From positions 1,674,001 through 1,738,000 of the forward strand of contig NZ_CP154631.1 of assembly GCF_039555755.1 (NCBI RefSeq): a stretch of 64,000 nucleotides of DNA, written 5' to 3'. This document shows positions 18,160 to 30,313 of this stretch, piece after piece. Positions within the stretch are counted from its first letter, which is position 1; the number at the start of each line of letters is the position of its first letter. Both the position numbers and the translations under genes were made by a program. Under the pieces are notes generated by a model. The model was given only the letters and a program-made list of their open reading frames with translations. It had not been told where the DNA came from and searched no databases. Source of the DNA: Pseudomonas sediminis (GTDB lineage: Bacteria; Pseudomonadota; Gammaproteobacteria; Pseudomonadales; Pseudomonadaceae).

Positions 18160-19827
18160 CTAACGCGGCTCGCTCATCAGGCCTTTGACGATGGAAATAC
18201 AGCCCACCAGCAGCACGATGGTGAACGGCAGGCCCGTCGACACAGCCATGGCCTGCAGCGCCACCAGACCGCCGCCGAGCAGCAGGGCGATGGCGATCAC
18301 GCCTTCGATGCTGGCCCAGAACACGCGCTGCGGTACCGGCGCGTTGACCTTGCCGCCAGCGGTGATGGTGTCGATCACCAGGGAGCCCGAGTCCGACGAG
18401 GTGATGAAGAACACCACCACCAGCACGATGCCGATGAACGAGGTGATACCGGTCAGCGGCATTTCACCGAGCATGCTGAACAGCTTCAGCTCCAGGCCGG
18501 CTTCCTGCGCACCGGTGAAACCATCGACCAGCAGCTGGTTGATAGCGGTGCCACCGAAGGCAGTCATCCACAGCACCGACACCAGCGACGGCACCAGCAG
18601 CACGGCGACGAGGAACTCACGCACACTGCGACCACGGCTGACCCGTGCGATGAACATGCCGACGAACGGCGACCAGCTGATCCACCAGGCCCAGTAGAAG
18701 GCGGTCCAGCCCTGGCTGAAGTTGACGTCCTCACGGCCGATCGGGTTGGCCAGCGCCGGCAGGTACTGCAGGTAGGCGCCGAGGTTCTTGAAGAAGTCGG
18801 TGAAGATCACCAGGGTCGGCCCGGCGATGATGATGAACAACAACAGGGCCATGGCCAGGCCCATATTGATCTCCGACAGACGCTTGACCCCCTTGTCGAG
18901 GCCGGCGACCACCGAAGCCAGCGCGATCAGGGTGATGGCGACGATCAGCAGCACCTTGGTGGTGTCCGTCGCCGGGATACCGAACAGGTACTCCACACCC
19001 GCAGCCGCCTGCTCCGCGCCCAGGCCCAGCGAGGTGACCAGGCCGAACAGGGTGGCGAACACCGCGAGAATGTCGACCACATGCCCCGGCCAACCCCACA
19101 CGCGCTCACCGAGAATCGGGTAGAAGATCGAGCGGATCGACAGCGGCAGGCCCTTGTTGAACGAGAACAGCGCCAGCGCCAGGGCGACGATGGCGTAGAT
19201 CGCCCAGGGGTGCAGACCCCAGTGGAAGATGGTCGCAGCCATGCCCAGACGCACGGCTTCTTCTGCGTTGCCGGCAGCGCCGCCAAGCGGCGCCCAGTCG
19301 GTACGCACGCCATCCTCACCGACAGTGATACCACCCATCGCCGCGCTGTAGTGCGACATGGGCTCGGACACGCCGTAGAACATCAGGCCGATGCCCATAC
19401 CGGCGGCGAACAGCATGGAGAACCAGCCCATGTAGGTGTAGTCGGGCGTCGCGTCCTTGCCTCCGATGCGCACCTTGCCCAGCGGCGAGAGGATCAGGCC
19501 GAGACAGAGCAGGACGAAGACATTCGCGGCACCGATGAAGAACCAGGCCATGTGATGGGTGAGCCAGTCGCGCACACCGCTGAACAGCGGTTCGATCTGG
19601 TTCTGCAGAGCCAGGGCGAGAATCACGAAGATCACCGCGACCAGCGCGGAGATGGTGAAGACCTTGCCATGAATGTCGAGGGCGAAGACGAATTGCCCTT
19701 TGATGTTGTCCTGACCGATGACGTAATCGGTGTCGATCAGGTTGGCTTCACCGGTCGGTGCCGGGATGCCTTCGTGGGTTTCCGCTACGGGTGGCGGGGT
19801 CGTGTCATGCGAAGGGACGTTTCCCAT
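18160..19827 (-). CDS. BCCT-family betaine/choline/carnitine transporter
   Basis: About 555 residues with the 12-span BCCT layout. The hydrophilic N-terminus (about 45 residues) is followed by spans beginning near FTISALVAVIFVILAL, the glycine stretch GMGIGLMFYGVSEPM (substrate path, helix 3), and the conserved segment WAWWISWSPFVGMFIARVSR with its tryptophan box. It carries quaternary amines such as glycine betaine, choline or carnitine across the inner membrane. AAGGAG precedes the chosen ATG, and the N-terminal extension in frame is unsupported. The C-terminus is short, so there is probably no osmosensing tail of BetP type. The substrate is not resolved. Confidence 0.9.
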   Translation of the reverse strand: MGNVPSHDTTPPPVAETHEGIPAPTGEANLIDTDYVIGQDNIKGQFVFALDIHGKVFTISALVAVIFVILALALQNQIEPLFSGVRDWLTHHMAWFFIGAANVFVLLCLGLILSPLGKVRIGGKDATPDYTYMGWFSMLFAAGMGIGLMFYGVSEPMSHYSAAMGGITVGEDGVRTDWAPLGGAAGNAEEAVRLGMAATIFHWGLHPWAIYAIVALALALFSFNKGLPLSIRSIFYPILGERVWGWPGHVVDILAVFATLFGLVTSLGLGAEQAAAGVEYLFGIPATDTTKVLLIVAITLIALASVVAGLDKGVKRLSEINMGLAMALLLFIIIAGPTLVIFTDFFKNLGAYLQYLPALANPIGREDVNFSQGWTAFYWAWWISWSPFVGMFIARVSRGRSVREFLVAVLLVPSLVSVLWMTAFGGTAINQLLVDGFTGAQEAGLELKLFSMLGEMPLTGITSFIGIVLVVVFFITSSDSGSLVIDTITAGGKVNAPVPQRVFWASIEGVIAIALLLGGGLVALQAMAVSTGLPFTIVLLVGCISIVKGLMSEPR

Positions 19828-20109
19828 ACTTGGCGTGCTCCTTGATGCGTTTGACTCGCTAGACGAGCGTGAACAGGACGGATGCCCTCCTCCAATTATA
19901 GACGACCTGCAAACGGGTCGAACCGAAAATAGTAACACATGAATTCCGCTCACTCAGACTCAAAGACACATGAAAGTCCCGAATAATTCCTCGAAAGGTG
20001 GCAATTTGCCCGACACTGCCATTCTCCAGATGCCCATGGCAGGATGCTTGCGAACGCTGCGCAACCCCCGTGGTCAGCTGCACACAGCCTGTGCAAAGGA
20101 AGACCCTGC

Positions 20110-21555
20110 ATGCCTGCGGATTTCGGCATCCCCCATCTGCTCGCATACCTGATCGCCACCATCCACGCCCTTGGCGTACTGGCCGCGATCCACGCCGTGC
20201 TGACCGTGCGCACCGCTCAGGGCGCGCTGGCCTGGGGGTTATCGCTATTCTTCATGCCCTACCTGACGCTGCTGCCGTATCTGGTGTTCGGCCGCAGCCG
20301 CTTCGATGCCTACGTCAAGGCGCGGCGCCAGGCCGACAAGGAAATGCACCACGCCATGGCCGAGCAGGACTGGCGCCCCTGGGTCGAGGAAGCCAAGGCA
20401 GCGCACCTGTCGCCGGCCTACGACCTCCTGCGCGCGTTGCCACGCCTGTCGCATCTACCCGGCCTGACCGGCAATCGCGTCGAACTGCTGATCGATGGCG
20501 AGGCCACCTTCGCGGCGATCTTCGCAGCCCTGGCCAGCGCCCAGCAGGTAATCCTGCTGCAATTTTTCATCATCCGTGACGACAGCCTCGGCCGACGCCT
20601 GCACGACGTACTGCTGGAGCGCGCAGCCGCTGGCGTGCGGGTGCACGTGCTGTACGACGGCGTCGGTAGCCATTCGCTGTCCGCCGCCTTCATCGACCGC
20701 CTGCGCCGTGGTGGTGTGCAGATACACGCCTTCCCCACGCGCTCCGGGCTGCTCAATCGCTTTCAGCTGAATTTTCGCAACCACCGCAAGATCGTCGTGG
20801 TCGACGGTGAGATCGGCTTTCTCGGCGGGCTCAACGTCGGCATCGAATACCTCGGGCAGAAGCCGCCGCTGGCGCCCTGGCGCGACACCCATGTCGAGGT
20901 GCGCGGCCAGGTGGTGGCCAGCCTGCAGGAAGCTTTCGCCGAAGACTGGTACTGGGCCTGCAAACGCTTGCCACCGCTGCTGATGCCGAGCAAGCAGGAT
21001 GAGCCCGGCCTGCTCTGTCAGGTGGTCGCCAGCGGCCCGGCCGACCCGCAGGAGACCTGCTCGCTGCTGTTCGTCGAGGCGATTCATGCGGCGCGCGAGC
21101 GGATCTGGCTGAGCAGCCCGTACTTCGTACCCGACGAGTCCCTTTTCGCCGCCCTGCGCCTGGCAGTGATGCGCGGCGTCGACGTGCGTCTGCTGCTGCC
21201 GTCACGCCCCGATCACCGCATTGTCTATGCCGCCTCCAGCCTCTACGCCTTCGAGGCGCTATGCGCCGGCGTGCGCATCTTCCGTTACCAACCGGGCTTC
21301 CTGCACCAGAAGGCTTTGCTGATCGATCACGATGTCAGCATGCTGGGCAGCGCCAACCTGGATAACCGCTCCTTCCGCCTGAATTTCGAGGTCAGCCTGC
21401 TGACCTTCGACGAGGGCTTCAATGCTCAGGTGGCGGCCATGCTGGAGGACGACTTCAGCCGCTCGCGCGAGCTGGTCAACGCCGACCGGCGCAACCTGCA
21501 CCGCCTGCAACAACTGGGCATGCGCGTAGCAAGGCTGATCTCGCCGATTCTCTAA
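20110..21555 (+). CDS. cls: Cardiolipin synthase, phospholipase D family
   Basis: 481 residues, the usual length. Two N-terminal membrane spans (about residues 5-60, with [20 protein letters not shown]) precede two HKD catalytic motifs: [18 protein letters not shown] near residue 223 and [20 protein letters not shown] near residue 400. The enzyme condenses two phosphatidylglycerols to cardiolipin at the inner membrane. An ATG 66 bases upstream is in frame, but the chosen start follows AGGAAG and gives the normal length. It is divergent from the BCCT gene across 282 bases. Confidence 0.92.
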   Translation: MPADFGIPHLLAYLIATIHALGVLAAIHAVLTVRTAQGALAWGLSLFFMPYLTLLPYLVFGRSRFDAYVKARRQADKEMHHAMAEQDWRPWVEEAKAAHLSPAYDLLRALPRLSHLPGLTGNRVELLIDGEATFAAIFAALASAQQVILLQFFIIRDDSLGRRLHDVLLERAAAGVRVHVLYDGVGSHSLSAAFIDRLRRGGVQIHAFPTRSGLLNRFQLNFRNHRKIVVVDGEIGFLGGLNVGIEYLGQKPPLAPWRDTHVEVRGQVVASLQEAFAEDWYWACKRLPPLLMPSKQDEPGLLCQVVASGPADPQETCSLLFVEAIHAARERIWLSSPYFVPDESLFAALRLAVMRGVDVRLLLPSRPDHRIVYAASSLYAFEALCAGVRIFRYQPGFLHQKALLIDHDVSMLGSANLDNRSFRLNFEVSLLTFDEGFNAQVAAMLEDDFSRSRELVNADRRNLHRLQQLGMRVARLISPIL

Positions 21556-21613
21556 GGCGCAGCTATGGTTAGGGTGCCAGCCGCTGTTAGCTGTCAGCGA
21601 GACCCTGCCTGCC

Positions 21614-22339
21614 ATGACCAAGTGCTTTGCCCTGCTGCTCTGTCTGCTCGCCCTGCCCGTCGCCGCGCAGGAGGACATTCGCGTCGGCGTCGAACTGCAG
21701 CCCTATCAACCGTATTCCGACGTGGAGAACGGTGAGTACCGCGGCTACGCCCGCGACCTGCTGGACGCCTTCGCCGCCGAGTATGGCTATCGCTTCGTCT
21801 ACACGCCGCTGCCGGTCAGACGGCTGCTCGGCGATTTCCTGTCCGGCCGGGTCGACCTCAAGTTCCCCGATCACCCGCAATGGAATGCCGACCAGAAAGC
21901 CGGCCACGACATCCACTACAGCCACCCGGCAGCGCCTTATGTCGACGGCATGCTGGTCAAGCCGCGGCACCTCGGGCAGGGCCAACAACGCATCGAATTG
22001 CTCGGCACACAGAATGGTTTTACGCCCTGGCCCTACCTGCCGGACATTCGCGCCGGAAAAATCCGCCTGATCCAGGCCAACCAGATCGACTCGTTGCTGC
22101 GCATGGCCGCCAGTGACCGCGTCGACGCGGTCTACCTCAACCCCAAGGTAGTGGCTCACCAACTCCGGCAGATGCGCATGGCGCCCGACAGCCTGGTGCT
22201 CGACCCGGAGCTGCCACATGTGGAGGATCACTACTACCTGTCGAGCATCAACCACCCCGAACTGATCGAGGCGTTCAATCGCTTCCTCACGGAGCGAGCC
22301 GATCAGGTTGCAGCGCTGCGTTTACGCCACGGCCTGTGA
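21614..22339 (+). CDS. Periplasmic substrate-binding protein, amino-acid type (SBP_bac_3)
   Basis: 241 residues. The signal peptide (MTKCFALLLCLLALPVAAQ) precedes a two-lobed binding fold with the family entry pattern RGYARDLLDAFAAEYGYRF. No ABC permease or ATPase gene lies next to it, so this may be an orphan binding protein with a sensory or unknown role, as is common in Pseudomonas. Its 3' end overlaps the convergent PepSY gene by 18 bases. The ligand cannot be read from sequence. Confidence 0.82.
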   Translation: MTKCFALLLCLLALPVAAQEDIRVGVELQPYQPYSDVENGEYRGYARDLLDAFAAEYGYRFVYTPLPVRRLLGDFLSGRVDLKFPDHPQWNADQKAGHDIHYSHPAAPYVDGMLVKPRHLGQGQQRIELLGTQNGFTPWPYLPDIRAGKIRLIQANQIDSLLRMAASDRVDAVYLNPKVVAHQLRQMRMAPDSLVLDPELPHVEDHYYLSSINHPELIEAFNRFLTERADQVAALRLRHGL

Positions 22340-23533
22340 ACCGCCGCGCAGACGCTGTTCGGCGAGCACGCGCGAACGACGTTTCCTGGCCCAGATCACC
22401 ACGCCGGTCACGGACAAGACCGCAACGGCCAGGCCCAGCAGCGACACCAGAATCCGCCCCGGCAAACCGATGATACGCCCGGAGTGCAGCGGGAACTGCG
22501 CCTGCAGGAAGATATCCCCGGCACTGCCCGTGCCAGGCACATGCGCACCGGCCAGTTCGCCACTGCGGCTGTCGACGTAGATCCAGGGATTGCCCAGCCC
22601 GGCATCGCCATGGTCATCGCCCAGCTCGTAGAAGCCGACGCCGTAGACACCGAACTCCGCCGAGTGGAACAGCCCGGCGGCAGGCGCCTCCCACCCCAGC
22701 CGCCGCGCTTCTGCGTCGGCAATGGCGATGGCCTGGCGGCGGTCGATCTGCGGCACGATCTGCTGGTCCAGAGTCACCGGTGTGCGACTGGCGAAAGGGC
22801 TTGGCGTCAACGGCGAGAACAGCTCAACCAGCGGGCGCACCACCTGGCGTTCGAGGTTCATCGATACCGAGGTGACGGCGAGGATCAGCAGCAGCAGCCA
22901 GATCCACACGCCACCGGAGCGGTGCAGGTCGAAATTGAGCTTGTAGCCGCCCTGGCGCCAGCGAAAGGCGAACGACTTGCGCCAGCTACGCAGGTTGGGA
23001 AACGACAGCCACAGCGCTATCAGGCAATCGAGGCACCAGACGATGGCGACGATGCCGAAGAACAGTACGCCCAGCTCGATGCCGAAGCCATCCGGGATGT
23101 GCAGGCTGTAGTGCAACTTGTAGAGAAACGGCAGCAGGTTCTCCCGGCTCAGGGAGATCGCCCCCCACTCGCGCTGCCCCTGGATATCGCCGTTCACCGG
23201 GTCGATGCCGAGCTGATTGAAGCCCAGATCAAAGGCCTTGCCGGTAGCCGGATCGATACGCGGGTCGACGAAGAGCCCCAACGCATGGCCAGGTTCCAGC
23301 GCCAGCGGCATGAAGCTCACCTGCAAACGTGGGTCGCGCGCCTCCAGGGCATCCACAAGCTGCAGCGGGTCCTGCGCCGGCCCTGCGCTTTGCGCGTCGA
23401 ACAGGTGCGGGTTGAGCCATTCGTCCAGTTCGTGATCCCAGGAAATGACAGCGCCGGTCAAGCCGGCGGTGAACAGGAAAAGGGCGATGAACAGGCCGCA
23501 CCAGCGGTGCAGCAGTACCAGAATCGGGCGCAT
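22322..23533 (-). CDS. PepSY-associated membrane protein, siderophore-linked
   Basis: 403 residues of the PepSY_TM family. The first span is near residues 11-32 (WCGLFIALFLFTAGLTGAVI, then SWDHEL), followed by a large periplasmic PepSY region, spans near 150-175 and 200-225, and a final span near 355-385. Members encoded next to ferric-siderophore receptors include reductases that release iron in the periplasm (FpvG-like, FoxB-like). It lies 49 bases downstream of the TonB receptor on the same strand, so the pair is likely one Fur-controlled operon. Confidence 0.85.
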   Translation of the reverse strand: MRPILVLLHRWCGLFIALFLFTAGLTGAVISWDHELDEWLNPHLFDAQSAGPAQDPLQLVDALEARDPRLQVSFMPLALEPGHALGLFVDPRIDPATGKAFDLGFNQLGIDPVNGDIQGQREWGAISLSRENLLPFLYKLHYSLHIPDGFGIELGVLFFGIVAIVWCLDCLIALWLSFPNLRSWRKSFAFRWRQGGYKLNFDLHRSGGVWIWLLLLILAVTSVSMNLERQVVRPLVELFSPLTPSPFASRTPVTLDQQIVPQIDRRQAIAIADAEARRLGWEAPAAGLFHSAEFGVYGVGFYELGDDHGDAGLGNPWIYVDSRSGELAGAHVPGTGSAGDIFLQAQFPLHSGRIIGLPGRILVSLLGLAVAVLSVTGVVIWARKRRSRVLAEQRLRGGSQAVA

Positions 23534-23582
23534 CGGGATCTCTCATCGACGACAGGGCCGCCCACACGGGCGGCCCTGGCTG

Positions 23583-25718
23583 TCAGTATTTCCAGGTCAG
23601 GGTGGCGCTGACGTTACGTGGGGCACCGTAGTAGGCCTGCGTCCAGTACAGGCTGTTCAGGTACTTCTCGTCGGTGAGGTTGTTGAGGTTGGCCGACACG
23701 CTCCAGTTCGGGTCGATGTCGTAGCTGGCCATCAGGTCGACCACGGCGTAGGCCTTTTGCTTGGCGTCGGCAGTGCCAATCGAAGTGAAACCGTCATCGG
23801 CCGTCAGTGGCACGGCGATCTTGATATCGTCCTGCCAACGCACGGCGGCGCCGACCTTGAGCTTCTCCATACCCGGGATGCGGTAAGTAGCAGCCGTCTT
23901 GATCATGTGCTTGGGCGAGTAGGTCACCGCATGTGAGCCATCGGCATTGGTGATGTCGACAAAGGTGTAACCGGCGCTGAGCTGCAGACCCTCCAGCGGT
24001 TCGCCAGAGAACTCCAGCTCGTAGCCTTCGCTGGTCAGGCCTTCGATAGCGCGGTAGTAAGCCACCGAACCATTCATGCCGGCCTGCTCGGCGAAGTTGT
24101 CCTGCTCGGTACGGAACACAGCCAGGGATACGTTGACCTTGTCGTCGAACAGTTCACCCTTGATACCGGCTTCGTAGTTCACGCCCTCCAGGGGAGCCAG
24201 ACGCGAGCCACTCACATCGTTCTTGGTCTGCGGGGTGAAGATCTCGGTGTAGCTGGCGTAGACCGAGTACTGATCGGTGATGTCGTAAACGATGCCAGCG
24301 TAGGGTACGACCTTGCCGCTGTTCTTCGACGACTTGGCCAGGCCGTAGTTGGTGCCGTCGCTCTTCACATCGACCACACGCGCGCCAGTGATCAGGCTCA
24401 AATCATCGGTCAGGCTCCAACGTGCTGCGCCGTAGACGCTCTTCATGCGGTCGGTGAAGTCACTGCCGTTGCTGCCGTTGTCGTTGAGGGGCTTCGGATA
24501 ATTGCCGGTCCACTGCTCCAGCGGCGGCAGCATGGTGCCGGTACTGGAGTCGTACCAGGACAGATCCTCAAGTTCGGAGCGCGACCAGCTACCGCCCAAG
24601 GCCGCTTCGTGCTGACGACCGCCCAGATTGAAAGGGCCACTGGCCTGCAGATCGACAATCAGCTGCTTGTTCTTTTCGTTGTATTCGGACGGATAGGAAT
24701 ACAGGCCTGCACCCGTCCGGCGGTTCGGCGTGCCGTAGACATAGAACATCGAGCCATCGCTCTTCTTCTCGACACGGGTGACCACTGTCTTGGCCTGCCA
24801 GCCATTGTCGAAGGTGTGCGCCAGCTCGGCAAAGGTACGGTTTTCCTGATTGTCCCAGTAAGCCCAATCGGTCGCGGTGCTGGTAGAGCGCGAATAGTCG
24901 GTCTTGCCACCGTCCTGATAGACCAGCGGCAACGCCCCCCACATCGGCGAGTTGGCGTCGCTGGTCTGCAGTGTGTGGCCGAGGGTGAAGAGAGTGCGGT
25001 CATCCAGGTCGAACTCCAGCACACCATGGAACACGTTCTTCTCACGCGAGTAGCGGTCGAGGTAGGAGTTCTTGTTTTCGTTGGCATACACCACACGGCC
25101 GCGGATGTTGCCGGCATCGGTCAGCGCACCGGATACGTCGGTATCGATACGCCGCTTATCCCAGGAGCCGGCCGTCAGATCGACGCGCGCCTGCGGTGCC
25201 AGCGTGGGCCGCTTGCGAACGAAATTGACCGTCGCCGAGGGGTTGCCGGTGCCGGACATCAGGCCGTTGGCGCCGCGAATCACCTCCACTCGTTCATACA
25301 TGGCGGTGTCCAGATCACCCTCGACGTTGCCGTAGACGAAGGGCACGGCGATGCCGTCGTACTGGAAGTTGGTGATGTCGAAGCCGCGAGCGGTGTAGTA
25401 GGTGCGGTCGGTTTCGACTTCCTGCACCTGCACGCCCGGCACCGCCTTGAGCGCATCGTTGACGCTGGTGAGCTTGAAGTCGCGCAGCTGGGCGCTGCTC
25501 AGGGTGGAAATCGACTGCGGCGTCTGCCGCGGGGTCAGGTCGAGCTTGGTCGCAGCACTGCTGGGCGTGGACTTGTAGCTGTCGACCTCGGCCGCTGCAC
25601 TGTCGCCGACCACGGTCTGAGCATCGAGCTCGAGCTGCCCCTGCTCGCTGGCCACGGCGTGGTTGAAACTGCAGGCGGCCGCAATAGCCACGGCCATGTG
25701 GGTTTTTCTGCTGAACAA
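23583..25718 (-). CDS. TonB-dependent siderophore receptor
   Basis: 711 residues. A signal peptide is followed by a plug domain (about 55-165; PRQTPQSISTLSSAQLRDF, then VEVIRGANGLMSGTGNPSAT) and a 22-strand barrel ending in the outer-membrane signature ATLTWKY. The barrel terminus shows LNNLTDEKYLNSLYWTQAYY, typical of the FpvA/FhuE/FoxA group, so a hydroxamate-type or mixed xenosiderophore is likely. There is no N-terminal signalling domain, so it does not signal to a sigma factor. A Fur-like site lies about 80 bases upstream. The partner PepSY gene follows. Confidence 0.9.
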   Translation of the reverse strand: MFSRKTHMAVAIAAACSFNHAVASEQGQLELDAQTVVGDSAAAEVDSYKSTPSSAATKLDLTPRQTPQSISTLSSAQLRDFKLTSVNDALKAVPGVQVQEVETDRTYYTARGFDITNFQYDGIAVPFVYGNVEGDLDTAMYERVEVIRGANGLMSGTGNPSATVNFVRKRPTLAPQARVDLTAGSWDKRRIDTDVSGALTDAGNIRGRVVYANENKNSYLDRYSREKNVFHGVLEFDLDDRTLFTLGHTLQTSDANSPMWGALPLVYQDGGKTDYSRSTSTATDWAYWDNQENRTFAELAHTFDNGWQAKTVVTRVEKKSDGSMFYVYGTPNRRTGAGLYSYPSEYNEKNKQLIVDLQASGPFNLGGRQHEAALGGSWSRSELEDLSWYDSSTGTMLPPLEQWTGNYPKPLNDNGSNGSDFTDRMKSVYGAARWSLTDDLSLITGARVVDVKSDGTNYGLAKSSKNSGKVVPYAGIVYDITDQYSVYASYTEIFTPQTKNDVSGSRLAPLEGVNYEAGIKGELFDDKVNVSLAVFRTEQDNFAEQAGMNGSVAYYRAIEGLTSEGYELEFSGEPLEGLQLSAGYTFVDITNADGSHAVTYSPKHMIKTAATYRIPGMEKLKVGAAVRWQDDIKIAVPLTADDGFTSIGTADAKQKAYAVVDLMASYDIDPNWSVSANLNNLTDEKYLNSLYWTQAYYGAPRNVSATLTWKY

Positions 25719-25800
25719 GGGAGGATCTCCTGATGCGCTGTCGATAACCGCTGGCAGTCCCTTCGCAGCCGAATGCCTCCCTGGCAGATATTTGCCAATC

Positions 25801-25819
25801 GCAAATGCAAATAATTAGC
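25801..25819. promoter_or_regulatory. Fur-like box upstream of the siderophore receptor
   Basis: GCAAATGCAAATAATTAGC matches GATAATGATAATCATTATC at 13 of 19 positions by eye. It lies in the A+T-rich stretch before the receptor, where iron-loaded Fur would repress. The match is moderate. Confidence 0.55.
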
Positions 25820-25884
25820 GACAAAATTCTCGCAGCAGGCGCCTCACCAAGTCAATACGAATAGTTTACATCTCCAGCTGTATC

Positions 25885-26400
25885 TCAGTTTCCTTTGAGA
25901 GTGGCGCAATCCGCCCCAATCCAGCGGGCTTGGCTCTCCATGCTGCTCGGCTGGCCCTTGTAGGTGCCTTTGACCTGGGTGGTGAACTCCTTGTCGCTGA
26001 CGAAGCGGGTTTCCCCCTCGCCTTGCGCATCCGGGCAGGTGAAGCGGAATTTCCACAGGTTGCCGCTGCGTTCGGTGATCTGCTGGTTACAACCGGAGTT
26101 AGGGTCCTGCAGGGGAATGTCTTGCGACTTGATCTGCTCTTCGGTCAGGCAGATTTGCACCCCACCGGCCCCGAGTTTCACACCGCGCTCGGCCATCATG
26201 CCTTCCATCATCTGGCGCTGCGCCGGCGGCAGGTTCTGCATCTGCGCAAGGATCTGATCCATGCCCGGCATAGCCTGACCGCCGACTTGCATGTTGTGCG
26301 CGCTGACCTCCCAGACACCGGGCTGCAGCTCTACGGCGCTAGCCAGTACTGGGGCCAGAGCAAAGGTGAGAAACAAGGCGCAACGAGTGTGACGACGCAT
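25885..26400 (-). CDS. DUF3617 secreted protein
   Basis: 171 residues with a signal peptide (RCALFLTFALAPVLASA) and the DUF3617 opening LQPGVWEVSAHNMQVGGQ, where an exported domain typically begins with PG.W. Three or four cysteines (QICLT, SGCNQ, FTCPD, ADCAT) probably form disulphides. The role is unknown. The start chosen has GGAG 7 bases upstream; a longer frame has no signal peptide at its N-terminus. A bidirectional hairpin lies upstream, so the gene is a separate unit. Confidence 0.82.
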   Translation of the reverse strand: MRRHTRCALFLTFALAPVLASAVELQPGVWEVSAHNMQVGGQAMPGMDQILAQMQNLPPAQRQMMEGMMAERGVKLGAGGVQICLTEEQIKSQDIPLQDPNSGCNQQITERSGNLWKFRFTCPDAQGEGETRFVSDKEFTTQVKGTYKGQPSSMESQARWIGADCATLKGN

Positions 26401-26452
26401 GGTGGTGCTCCAGTGCAATGGTCTGAAAAAGCTTAGACAGCATAAAGAACAA

Positions 26453-26483
26453 AACCCCCACAGGCTCACACCATGTGGGGGTT
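26453..26483. terminator. Rho-independent terminator for the TRAP operon
   Basis: AACCCCCACA / TGTGGGGGTT with an 11-base loop. On the minus strand it is followed by TTTTGTTC, so it best terminates the DUF1850/TRAP transcript just before the DUF3617 promoter. Confidence 0.75.
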
Positions 26484-26538
26484 CTCTTCCTTTTCAGCCA
26501 ACGCTTATGGCATCGGGAGCATGGGTCGAATAATCGAC

Positions 26539-26942
26539 CTAACCCGCGTCAGCCGCGGGGGAGCTCAGCTCGCAGCTCCAGAGTTCCAACGCCGGCTGGC
26601 TCGCTTGTGGCGGGCCGAGCCAGTCGCTCATCGGGCGACAACGCTGGTTGAAACACAGTTGGTAATCCCCGGCCTCAGGCGTACGCCCGACTCGCAGGGG
26701 TTGCAAAGGCGGTAGCTGACGCTGGTAGTGCCAGCTGCCATTGCGCAGTTCAGCGCCGTCGGGAATTTCCATTCCGGCGCCGGAACCCTTGACCCGCGCC
26801 TCGCCGAGAACCAGGCCCTCGGCGGTGACGCGGTAATCCTCTTCCCAGCGAATCTTCTCGATGGTGTGGGTCCAGGCCAGGGTGAAGGACGGCGTGGGCA
26901 ACTCTGCCCACACCGCGCCGGCCAACCCCAGGCACAGGCCGA

Positions 26943-26946
<4 letters not shown>
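26539..26946 (-). CDS. DUF1850 protein of a TAXI-TRAP operon
   Basis: 135 residues starting at a GTG whose GTGA overlaps the stop of the TRAP permease gene. A short hydrophobic N-terminus (IGLCLGLAGAVWA) suggests export or anchoring. DUF1850 proteins are found almost only beside TAXI-type TRAP transporters, and their job is unknown. The C-terminal part carries a Cys pair (LCFNQRCRPMSDWLG). It is the last gene of the operon and is followed by a terminator. Confidence 0.85.
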
Positions 26947-28970
<2,024 letters not shown>

Positions 28971-29068
28971 GGAGTGCAAACCTCATGACTACTTCGATAC
29001 GGAGACAGAGTCGCCAACAAAACCTACCGCCCACGGGCGCCGGTTTTATTCGCGATTCTGTGAAGACC

Positions 29069-29094
29069 GGACCGTGGCGCAGGCGCCACGGTCC
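29069..29094. other. Intergenic hairpin between TRAP binding protein and permease genes
   Basis: A stem of 11-12 pairs (GGACCGTGGCG with CGCCACGGTCC) and a minimal loop, 9 bases after the binding-protein stop codon, with no T-run. Such hairpins between a binding-protein gene and its permease gene usually raise the level of the upstream message. That role is inferred. Confidence 0.65.
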
Positions 29095-29103
29095 GAGCCG
29101 TCA

Positions 29104-30057
29104 TTACAGCGCGCCGGCTTCCTTGTAGAAGCGCTCGGCACCCGGGTGCAGCGGGATCGGCAGGTTCTTGGTAGCGGTTTCCAGCTTGATGTCCTGAGCC
29201 GCGGAGTGAGCGGTGCCCAGACGGCCGAGGTTGTCGAACATCAGCTTGGTCATCTGGTAGGCGACTTCGTCGGAAACGCCTTCATGAGTGACCAGGATGT
29301 TGGTGATGGCAACGGTGGGCACGTCAGCGTCCTGACCGTCGTAGGTGCCGGCCGGAATGGTGGCAGCCTCATAAGCGGCGTTGTCGATCTTCGCGGTCAC
29401 TTCGGCCGGGATGGCGACGAAGCTGATCTTCATGGTCGAGGCCAGATCACGAATGGCAGCCATACCCAGACCGGAGGACTGCAGGGTGGCGTCCAGCTGA
29501 CGGTTCTTGATCAGCTCGACCGACTCGGCGTACGGCAGGAACTCGACCTTGCCCATGTCCTTGTAGGTCAGGCCAGCGGCTTCGAAGATGGCGCGGGCGT
29601 TGAGCTCGGTACCGGACTTCGGTGCGCCGACGGAGATGCGCTTGCCCTTGAGGTCTTCCAGGGTCTTGATGCCGGATTCAGCGTTGGCAACGATCTGGAT
29701 GTAGTTCGGGTAGGTACCGGCGATGGCGCGGATTTTCTTCAGCGGCGCCTTGAAGCCGGCGTCTTCGACGCCGTTCCAGGCATCGGCGACCGAGTCACCC
29801 AGAGCGAAGGCCAGCTCACCGCGACCGGCCTGCAGCAGGTTGAGGTTTTCCACCGACGCCTTGGTCGCCTGGACCGAGGTCTTGGAGCCTTCGATGCCAT
29901 TGCTGTACAGCTGCGAAAGGGCCACGCCAATCGGGTAGTACACACCGCTGGTACCGCCGGTGAGCACGTTGATGAAGGTCGGGGCAGCGAGCACTGCGGT
30001 GCTGGCAGTGATGGCCGCGGCTGCGGCGAACAGGCTGATTTTCTTGGTCAGTCGCAT
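29104..30057 (-). CDS. TAXI-family TRAP solute-binding protein
   Basis: 317 residues. The signal peptide (about residues 1-24, AAAAAITASTAVLA) precedes a periplasmic binding fold. INVLTGGTSGVYYPIGVALS near residue 29 is the TAXI hallmark, and GAPKSGTELNARAIFEAAGL is also typical. It captures the solute for the fused permease. GGAG lies 9 bases before the ATG. The operon (binding protein, permease, DUF1850) has a sigma-54-type promoter about 260 bases upstream and sits next to a DctB/DctD-like pair, which suggests a dicarboxylate or related acid as substrate. Confidence 0.92.
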   Translation of the reverse strand: MRLTKKISLFAAAAAITASTAVLAAPTFINVLTGGTSGVYYPIGVALSQLYSNGIEGSKTSVQATKASVENLNLLQAGRGELAFALGDSVADAWNGVEDAGFKAPLKKIRAIAGTYPNYIQIVANAESGIKTLEDLKGKRISVGAPKSGTELNARAIFEAAGLTYKDMGKVEFLPYAESVELIKNRQLDATLQSSGLGMAAIRDLASTMKISFVAIPAEVTAKIDNAAYEAATIPAGTYDGQDADVPTVAITNILVTHEGVSDEVAYQMTKLMFDNLGRLGTAHSAAQDIKLETATKNLPIPLHPGAERFYKEAGAL

Positions 30058-30313
30058 GGAAGTATCTCCGTCGTTGTTATGGCTTTATGCAGAGTTTCAC
30101 TCTAGACGACGCCACCGAGGCGGCATCGGCGGTGCGCGATCAGCAGCGCAGGGTGCAACGTTGGACAAGAGCCGCGGCAGGCGCGGTGGGGAAGCGGCCC
30201 ATGCAAAGCAGCGAATGCGGCATGGCGCGAGGGGCATGGCAGTTCATGGGCTGACCTCTTGTCGTTTTTATGGTCGCCGCGTCGGCAAGATGCTGCACGG
30301 CTGTGACTGTCAT

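Noticed and set aside
18130..19845. A 571-codon open frame antisense to the BCCT transporter gene, rich in His, Gln and Asp
   Set aside because: The composition is the reverse reading of a hydrophobic membrane protein; no support as a gene.
28971..28979. TTG start for the TRAP permease three codons upstream
   Set aside because: The GAGG ribosome site is one base from the TTG but correctly spaced for the ATG at 28970.
29069..29094. Hairpin after the TAXI binding-protein gene as an intrinsic terminator
   Set aside because: No T-run follows on either strand, and the permease gene downstream must be transcribed.
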